The position numbers and the translations under genes are program-made. The notes under the pieces were generated by a model. The model made no database searches. It was not told the origin of the DNA and saw nothing but the letters and a program-made list of their open reading frames with translations. A stretch of 43,482 nucleotides of DNA from an uncultured Eubacteriales bacterium (lineage in GTDB: Bacteria; Bacillota; Clostridia; Oscillospirales; Oscillospiraceae): the NCBI GenBank assembly GCA_900546915.1, contig UREY01000018.1, positions 1 through 43,482 of the forward strand, written 5' to 3'. Shown here piece by piece: positions 38,998 to 43,482 of the stretch. Every line of letters begins with the position of its first letter. The stretch's first letter is position 1.

Positions 38998-39873
38998 TTA
39001 CCAGAGTGTGATGGACCAGCGGTTTTCAAAGGTCTGCCCCGGCGCCACCTGGGTGATATCCGGCATCCGGCTCAGCTCCTCTACCATCTGATCCCGGCCC
39101 GGCAGAATCGACCAGGGTTCGATGCATACATAGGGCGCGTCTGTCTGGGGCTTGTGCCAAAAGCCCACATACGGCATCTGGGGATAAGAGACCGTCACGC
39201 CGTGGCTGCCTTTGGGGGAGGAGAGGGTGACGCTTTTGGGCGCATCGGCCAGTACCAGAGCGTCCTGGTCAAACAGGTCGTGCCGCAGGGGAATCCGGCA
39301 GCCGTCGGCCAGGGGATAGAGCGGGCGCTCCGGGGCAACCTGGAGGGCGGGGCTGAACAATACCCGCCGGGGGGTGCACGGCTCCGGGAAGGTCAATTCG
39401 TAGTCCTCAAACTGCAGCCCGTCTTCCAGCGGAACCTGGAAACCGGGGTGCCCGCCCATACCGCAATACAGGGGCGCTTCAGACCGGTTCTCCACCTGAA
39501 AAACAATTTGCAGCGTTGCGCGCTCTAAAGCGTACCGGATGCGGAAGGCAAAGCGATAGGGGTAGATTTCTCTCGTCTCAGGAGAGTCCGTCAGCAGGAA
39601 GGAGCAGGCGGATTGTGCCTGGCTTTCCACTTCCATTTGGGCATGGCGGACGAAGCCGTGAATGGTCATGGGATAGGCCTTGCCGTGGAGGGTGTAGGTC
39701 TTCTCATACAACCGCCCGACAAAGGGGAACAAATTCGGCGCCTGCCCGGTCCAATAGGCCGGATCGCCCTGCCAAAGGTATTCCCGCCCGGTTTGGGCGT
39801 TCCGGATGGAGGTCAGGGAACCGCCTTCCGGGCTCAGAGCTACCGTCATGTACGGATTGGATATTGAAATCAT
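38998..39873 (-). CDS. Aldose 1-epimerase family protein (LacX-like)
   Basis: A 291-residue beta-sandwich enzyme of the galactose-mutarotase superfamily. Visible elements are NLFPFVGRL, the histidine in TIHGFVRHAQ, the second in GMGGHPGFQVPL, and the catalytic glutamate in VCIEPWSILPGR. It interconverts alpha and beta anomers of an aldose or sugar phosphate; the precise sugar is unknown. GAGGAGG lies about 10 nt before ATG 39873. It is a single gene with no sugar operon nearby. Confidence 0.9.
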   Translation of the reverse strand: MISISNPYMTVALSPEGGSLTSIRNAQTGREYLWQGDPAYWTGQAPNLFPFVGRLYEKTYTLHGKAYPMTIHGFVRHAQMEVESQAQSACSFLLTDSPETREIYPYRFAFRIRYALERATLQIVFQVENRSEAPLYCGMGGHPGFQVPLEDGLQFEDYELTFPEPCTPRRVLFSPALQVAPERPLYPLADGCRIPLRHDLFDQDALVLADAPKSVTLSSPKGSHGVTVSYPQMPYVGFWHKPQTDAPYVCIEPWSILPGRDQMVEELSRMPDITQVAPGQTFENRWSITLW

Positions 39874-39988
39874 ATGGCTTTTTCCTCCTCATTCGTTTCT
39901 ACAGCTCATTGTTATTTTACCCCGCTGTCTCAGAAAATGCAACTGAAAAATCCTCAGGGCTCTGTTTGTAAACAAATCATGAAATGCC

Positions 39989-40018
39989 TTGACAGCAGGG
40001 AAGAAGATTCTCTATAAT
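39989..40018 (+). promoter_or_regulatory. Promoter of the alarmone synthetase-mutY operon
   Basis: TTGACA (39989-39994), 18-nt spacer, TATAAT (40013-40018), 36 nt before the start codon. Confidence 0.85.
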
Positions 40019-40054
40019 CTCATGTGACAAAATCCGGTAAAGGGGACTGAGACA

Positions 40055-40804
40055 ATGGCAGAAAACCGTCAGCTGGAGCGGTCGCTGCAGGTGGTGCTGG
40101 AGCGGGATATGGTGCAGGCGCAGATATCGGAATTTCTGGATGGAGATTTGATGCAGTCGTTCCGGGAAAATATGGCGCCCGTCCGCTCTTTAATGGCCTG
40201 CTACCGCTGCGCTATGATGGAGGTAGAGACGAAGTTCAAGGTCCTGAACGAGCAGTTTTCTCTGGAGCACGATCGAAACCGCATTGAGTCCATCAAAACC
40301 AGGTTGAAATCTATGGACAGCATCCTGGAGAAGCTTCACAGAAGGGGCCTGCCGGTGACGCTGGCCTCGTTGGAGGAGAATCTCAACGACGTGGCCGGTG
40401 TGCGGGTCATCTGTTCCTTTGTGGACGATATTTACGTTTTGGTGGACTGCCTGCTGCGCCAGGACGATATTACGCTTCTGCAGGTGAAGGACTATATTAA
40501 GCATCCCAAGGCCAACGGCTACCGGAGCTTACATTTGATCATCTCCGTGCCGATTTTCCTCCAAGAGGAGACCAAGCGGATGAAGGTGGAAGTCCAGCTT
40601 CGTACCATTGCCATGGACTTTTGGGCCAGTCTGGAGCATCAGATGCGGTACAAAAAGGACATTGACCCCGCCGGCGCTGCCAAGCTGGCGGCGGACCTGG
40701 GAGAGTGTGCGGATATCAGCGCGATGTTGGACCAGCGTATGCAGGATATCAAAAATCACATAGAAGGACAGGAAACGGACACGCCGGGAGGGGAGCGCCT
40801 GTGA
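40055..40804 (+). CDS. Small alarmone synthetase, second copy (RelQ/YjbM-like)
   Basis: A 249-residue stand-alone (p)ppGpp synthetase. Core motifs are NLNDVAGVRVICSF, VKDYIKHPKANGYRSLHLII and VEVQLRTIAMDFWASLEHQMRYKKD. It differs from the copy at 5038 by a longer N-terminal helix (about 30 extra residues), so oligomerisation or regulation may differ. The stop overlaps the GTG start of mutY by 4 bp, coupling an alarmone enzyme to base-excision repair. It has its own strong promoter. Confidence 0.92.
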   Translation: MAENRQLERSLQVVLERDMVQAQISEFLDGDLMQSFRENMAPVRSLMACYRCAMMEVETKFKVLNEQFSLEHDRNRIESIKTRLKSMDSILEKLHRRGLPVTLASLEENLNDVAGVRVICSFVDDIYVLVDCLLRQDDITLLQVKDYIKHPKANGYRSLHLIISVPIFLQEETKRMKVEVQLRTIAMDFWASLEHQMRYKKDIDPAGAAKLAADLGECADISAMLDQRMQDIKNHIEGQETDTPGGERL

Positions 40805-41844
40805 GAGAAGTTTTACAGCGAATGCCGGAGCTGCTTTTGCCCTGGTTTGCTGAAAACCGGCGGGATTTGCCTTGGCGCAGGGACCGGGAGCCCTATCACA
40901 TCTGGGTTTCGGAAATCATGCTGCAGCAGACCCGGGTGGAGGCGGTACGGGGATACTACACCCGGTTTTTGCAGGCCCTTCCCACCGTGGCCGATCTGGC
41001 GGAGGTCCCGGAGGACGTGCTGGGAAAGCTGTGGGAAGGTCTGGGCTATTATTCCCGCATGAGGAACCTGCGGGCTGCAGCCCGGGAGATCCGGGAAAAG
41101 TGGGGCGGCGAAATTCCCCGGGATTACGATGCCATCCGCAGTCTGCCCGGCGTAGGAGACTACACGGCCGGGGCCATTTGCTCCATTGCCTACGATATGC
41201 CGACGCCTGCGGTGGACGGGAACGTCCTTCGGGTGTGGGCCCGTCTTTTGGAAGATGAGCGGCCTGTGGACCTGCCTGCGGTCCGCCGGGAGGTCCGGGA
41301 GGCCTTAGCCCAGGTCTATCCCACCGGACAGTGCGGCGATTTTACCCAGGCGCTCATGGAGCTGGGCGCCACGGTTTGCCTGCCCAACGGCGCGCCGCTG
41401 TGCGGCAGCTGCCCCATGGCCGGCTTGTGCCGGGCCGGGGCCTCCGGCCGTTGGCGGGAGCTGCCCTGCCGGTTGCCCAAGCGCACCCGGCGGGTGGAGG
41501 ACTATACCGTCTTCATTCTGGACTGGGATGGTCGGTTTGCGCTGGAGCAGCGCGGCCCGGCAGGACTTCTGGCGGGACTTTGGCAGTTTCCCAATGTGCC
41601 GGGGAAGCTGGAGGCGCAGGAGGCGCTGGACCAGGCGGCCCGATGGGGAGCCGCGCCGGTGGACCTCCAGCGCAGCGCGGACCGAACCCACATTTTTACC
41701 CACATCCGCTGGAATCTGCGCTGCTGCCGCATTGGGTGCCGGGCTCCTGCGCCGGGCTTTCAGTGGATGACGGCCCGGGAAATTCGGGAGCAGATTCCGC
41801 TGCCCAGCGCCTTCCGGCAATTTTGGGATTTTTTGGAGCCATAA
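40801..41844 (+). CDS. mutY: A/G-specific adenine glycosylase MutY
   Basis: A 347-residue DNA glycosylase that removes adenine opposite 8-oxoguanine. It shows the catalytic glutamate in VSEIMLQQTRVEAV, the helix-hairpin-helix LPGVGDYTAGAI and the catalytic aspartate in TPAVDGNVLRV. A [4Fe-4S] cysteine loop (CLPNGAPLC-x2-C-x5-C) and a C-terminal NUDIX-like 8-oxoG recognition domain (about 225-347) follow. The first Cys spacing is seven rather than the textbook six. The start is GTG 40801 within GGGAGGGGAGCGCCTGTGA, overlapping the previous stop. Confidence 0.95.
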   Translation: MREVLQRMPELLLPWFAENRRDLPWRRDREPYHIWVSEIMLQQTRVEAVRGYYTRFLQALPTVADLAEVPEDVLGKLWEGLGYYSRMRNLRAAAREIREKWGGEIPRDYDAIRSLPGVGDYTAGAICSIAYDMPTPAVDGNVLRVWARLLEDERPVDLPAVRREVREALAQVYPTGQCGDFTQALMELGATVCLPNGAPLCGSCPMAGLCRAGASGRWRELPCRLPKRTRRVEDYTVFILDWDGRFALEQRGPAGLLAGLWQFPNVPGKLEAQEALDQAARWGAAPVDLQRSADRTHIFTHIRWNLRCCRIGCRAPAPGFQWMTAREIREQIPLPSAFRQFWDFLEP

Positions 41845-41846
41845 AA

Positions 41847-41881
41847 AACGGCTGCCGCACCAATGGACACGGGTGCGGCAG
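41847..41881. terminator. Bidirectional terminator between mutY and the DUF4097 gene
   Basis: CTGCCGCACC (41852-41861) pairs with GGTGCGGCAG (41872-41881). The minus strand continues CCGTTTTTT; the plus strand continues TGTGTTT. Confidence 0.85.
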
Positions 41882-41886
41882 TGTGT

Positions 41887-42549
41887 TTAGGAACCGGTAA
41901 ATTCAATTTGGATGTCGCCGTTGTTGTTGGACACGTTCAGCGTTTTGGATCCGCCTTCCTTGTGAGCCGGCAAATTGCAGGTTCCCTTTTTGACCTCGCT
42001 GGTCATGGCAAAGTCGTCGTAGCCGCCGGTGACAGTTCCGCGAATGTCCCCGTTTTTCGCGGTCAGAGTCAGGGCGCTGCCCACATCCAGCTGCTCCAAT
42101 ACAATGTCGCCTCCGTTTGCCGATATGGATACGTCTCCGGTTACCGTCAGGGGGGAGAGGGTGATGTCTTCGTTGGTGGAGGACACCGTCAGGGAGGATA
42201 ACAGGGAATCGGGAACCTGGACCGACAGGACGCGCTGTTCTGCCGGGGCCTTGCCGCCAAAGTAGTCGGTCCAATTTTTGTCGGTTACGGCGGTCACGGA
42301 CAGGACATGGTCGTCGGAGACGGAGAAGTCATAGGACTCTTTGGCGCTTTCATAGTAATCAATTTGAATTTCATCGTTTTGGGATACGGAAATCTCAATT
42401 TTTCTGTCCCGCACATCGATGTTGATTGCCTGGACTTCTGCTGCGCTTGCGGTGTAGCGCTCTTGACGAAAGTCGCTGCCGTCGGAGCACCCTGTCAACA
42501 AGGCGGCGCCCAGGATCAGACAAAGCGCAATTGCAAATAATTTTTTCAT
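41887..42549 (-). CDS. Lipoprotein with DUF4097-type beta-strand repeats
   Basis: A 220-residue exported lipoprotein. The signal peptide ends with the lipobox LLTGC (Cys 21). The rest is a beta-solenoid-like repeat of DUF4097 type, e.g. LTVSSTNEDITLSPLTVTGDVSISANGGDIVLEQL, where short NGDI/NEDI units recur. DUF4097 proteins are widespread in Firmicutes, often beside regulators of envelope stress; molecular function is unknown. GGAGG lies 4-5 nt before ATG 42549. It is divergent from a MerR-type regulator, and its promoter carries a MerR-like 19-bp spacer with a dyad, so it is the probable target. Confidence 0.87.
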   Translation of the reverse strand: MKKLFAIALCLILGAALLTGCSDGSDFRQERYTASAAEVQAINIDVRDRKIEISVSQNDEIQIDYYESAKESYDFSVSDDHVLSVTAVTDKNWTDYFGGKAPAEQRVLSVQVPDSLLSSLTVSSTNEDITLSPLTVTGDVSISANGGDIVLEQLDVGSALTLTAKNGDIRGTVTGGYDDFAMTSEVKKGTCNLPAHKEGGSKTLNVSNNNGDIQIEFTGS

Positions 42550-42617
42550 AGTTCCTCCTGCATATAAAAATTAGCAAATAACCGGATGCATGCCGGTTCG
42601 TCTGCCGGGGTGCTACT

Positions 42618-42648
42618 ATCATAAACCTTTGTGTAACACAAGAGTCAA
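42618..42648 (-). promoter_or_regulatory. MerR-type promoter/operator of the DUF4097 gene
   Basis: On the minus strand: TTGACT (complement of 42643-42648), a 19-nt spacer, TATGAT (complement of 42618-42623). The spacer contains the perfect dyad TTGTGT-A-ACACAA (42629-42641). An over-long spacer with a central palindrome is the hallmark of promoters that MerR-family activators untwist. Confidence 0.85.
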
Positions 42649-42665
42649 GAGGGAGTACAAGTTTT

Positions 42666-43457
42666 ATGGAGAAATTTTTTTCCATTGGGCAAGCCGCAAA
42701 AATGACCCAAATGACCAGCGAAACCCTCCGCCACTATGACCGGATTGGCCTGGTTCAGCCCAGCAGGGTAGACGAGTGGACCGGATACCGGTATTATTCC
42801 AAGCAGGATGTCGTCCGCCTGCATACGGTTCGCGCGCTGCAACGGATGGATCTGTCCCTGCAAGAAATCAAGGAAGTGTTGGAGTATGACGAACTGGAGG
42901 AGATTGTGGATTTTCTGAATCGGGCGGAGAAAAAGGCAGAGGAGAAAATTGCGGCCCTGGAATACAGCAAGAAAAAAATTCAGTCGGTCCGGGCGGAATA
43001 TGAAAAAAAGCTGCAGCAGCGGCAAAGCGCAACCGTAGCGTTTACCAAGGAGTTTCCGGAACGCGTGATCATGCTCTCGCAAACGTTACAGACGCCGACG
43101 CTGGAAAATCTCTGGAATTACCTGAGCCATTTTTACGACCAGGTGGACCCTTCCCAACGGGACGATTTTGCATTTGAGGACCTGGCGGGGATTTACACGG
43201 AGCAGGGCAAATCGTATCTCTTTGCGCTTTGCATTCGCTATCAGGATGCGGACAGCCTGAAAACCCTCCCGGCCGGGACGTATTTGTGCGCAGACTGTAC
43301 CGAGGAGAACCGGGAGGAAATCCTGAGGGAGCTGATGCAGACCGCCCGGGAACGGTACCGGGCGAGCCCGGCGTTTACGGTGCAGCTCATCGTGGTCTCC
43401 GGAATTTTGCAGTGGAATTATCAGGCACAGGTATACCTGGGGCGTAAAAATGCGTAA
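42666..43457 (+). CDS. MerR family transcriptional regulator
   Basis: A 263-residue regulator. The N-terminal winged helix opens FFSIGQAAKMTQMTSETLRHYDRIGLVQPS and continues to the wing TGYRYYSKQDVVRL. A long coiled coil (about 75-125, rich in E/K) dimerises it. The C-terminal ~130 residues form an effector-binding domain of the BltR/BmrR-like (GyrI) type, with no metal-binding cysteine cluster, so a small organic or amphipathic ligand is more likely than a metal. GGGAG precedes the ATG by 10 nt. It shares a 117-bp divergent control region with the DUF4097 lipoprotein. Confidence 0.92.
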   Translation: MEKFFSIGQAAKMTQMTSETLRHYDRIGLVQPSRVDEWTGYRYYSKQDVVRLHTVRALQRMDLSLQEIKEVLEYDELEEIVDFLNRAEKKAEEKIAALEYSKKKIQSVRAEYEKKLQQRQSATVAFTKEFPERVIMLSQTLQTPTLENLWNYLSHFYDQVDPSQRDDFAFEDLAGIYTEQGKSYLFALCIRYQDADSLKTLPAGTYLCADCTEENREEILRELMQTARERYRASPAFTVQLIVVSGILQWNYQAQVYLGRKNA

Positions 43458-43482
43458 CAGGCGGGGCTGCAAATCCTGCAGC

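Noticed and set aside
1..43482. CRISPR array, prophage, integrase or rRNA operon
   Set aside because: No regularly spaced repeats, phage structural genes, integrase or rRNA sequence was found; the only RNA gene of a standard class is tRNA-Ser.

Overview
The window looks like chromosomal DNA of a fairly GC-rich anaerobic Firmicute of class Clostridia, probably Oscillospiraceae/Ruminococcaceae (Flavonifractor/Oscillibacter-like). This is an inference from the gene families: an L33-secE-nusG-L11-L1-L10-L7/L12 block, two DegV proteins, RelQ-like synthetases, an SLH surface protein, UppP, and strong AGGAGG ribosome-binding sites with some GTG/TTG starts. No rRNA, plasmid, phage or CRISPR locus is visible. 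One tRNA gene (Ser, anticodon CGA) is present.

Layout. 1-7.1 kb: DegV protein (-), a probable NiCo-riboswitch-controlled CDF metal exporter, uppP, an unexplained structured intergenic stretch, a HIT/CofE-like pair (-), a small alarmone synthetase, and a YibE/F membrane protein (-). 7.1-16.6 kb: an SLH-anchored secreted phosphoesterase (-), a GNAT protein (-), a thioredoxin-reductase-like flavoprotein, pncB coupled to an ECF-S-like membrane protein (-), a FlK-like thioesterase, an AI-2E family permease, a membrane-anchored phosphoesterase and tRNA-Ser. 16.8-19.5 kb: tandem Ogt-type DNA repair methyltransferases (-), a mostly empty stretch, and an isochorismatase-family hydrolase.

19.5-23.3 kb is the accessory island and the most interesting part. 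It is clearly AT-rich compared with everything around it. It holds a promoter, a 37-codon peptide gene (MEVIAEKIEL... ending FSPCGCSSEVN), a perfect 19-bp hairpin, a radical SAM/SPASM maturase and an ABC exporter. Together these form a compact candidate RiPP (thioether-type peptide) biosynthesis locus. Composition switches back to GC-rich a few codons into the ABC gene, which suggests a recombination joint.

23.5-33 kb: an MFS exporter (-) preceded by a 12-codon leader peptide and an RBS-sequestering hairpin (drug-efflux style attenuation), tpiA, pgk and trmL (-), a second MFS exporter downstream of an HTH/TPR regulator (-), two half-size TauE/SafE proteins, and ruvX with an AlkD-like repair protein (-). 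33-37.8 kb: the ribosomal/secretion/transcription block rpmG-secE-nusG-rplK-rplA, interrupted by a lipoprotein gene, then rplJ-rplL with its own promoter, L10 leader and attenuator. 37.8-43.5 kb: a MITE-like repeat (a diverged second copy lies at 5.74 kb), a second DegV protein (-), an aldose-1-epimerase-like protein (-), a second alarmone synthetase overlapping mutY, and a DUF4097 lipoprotein (-) divergent from a MerR-type regulator. The lipoprotein promoter has the 19-bp spacer and central dyad typical of MerR targets.

All calls come from reading the sequence and from recall of protein families. No database search was run.
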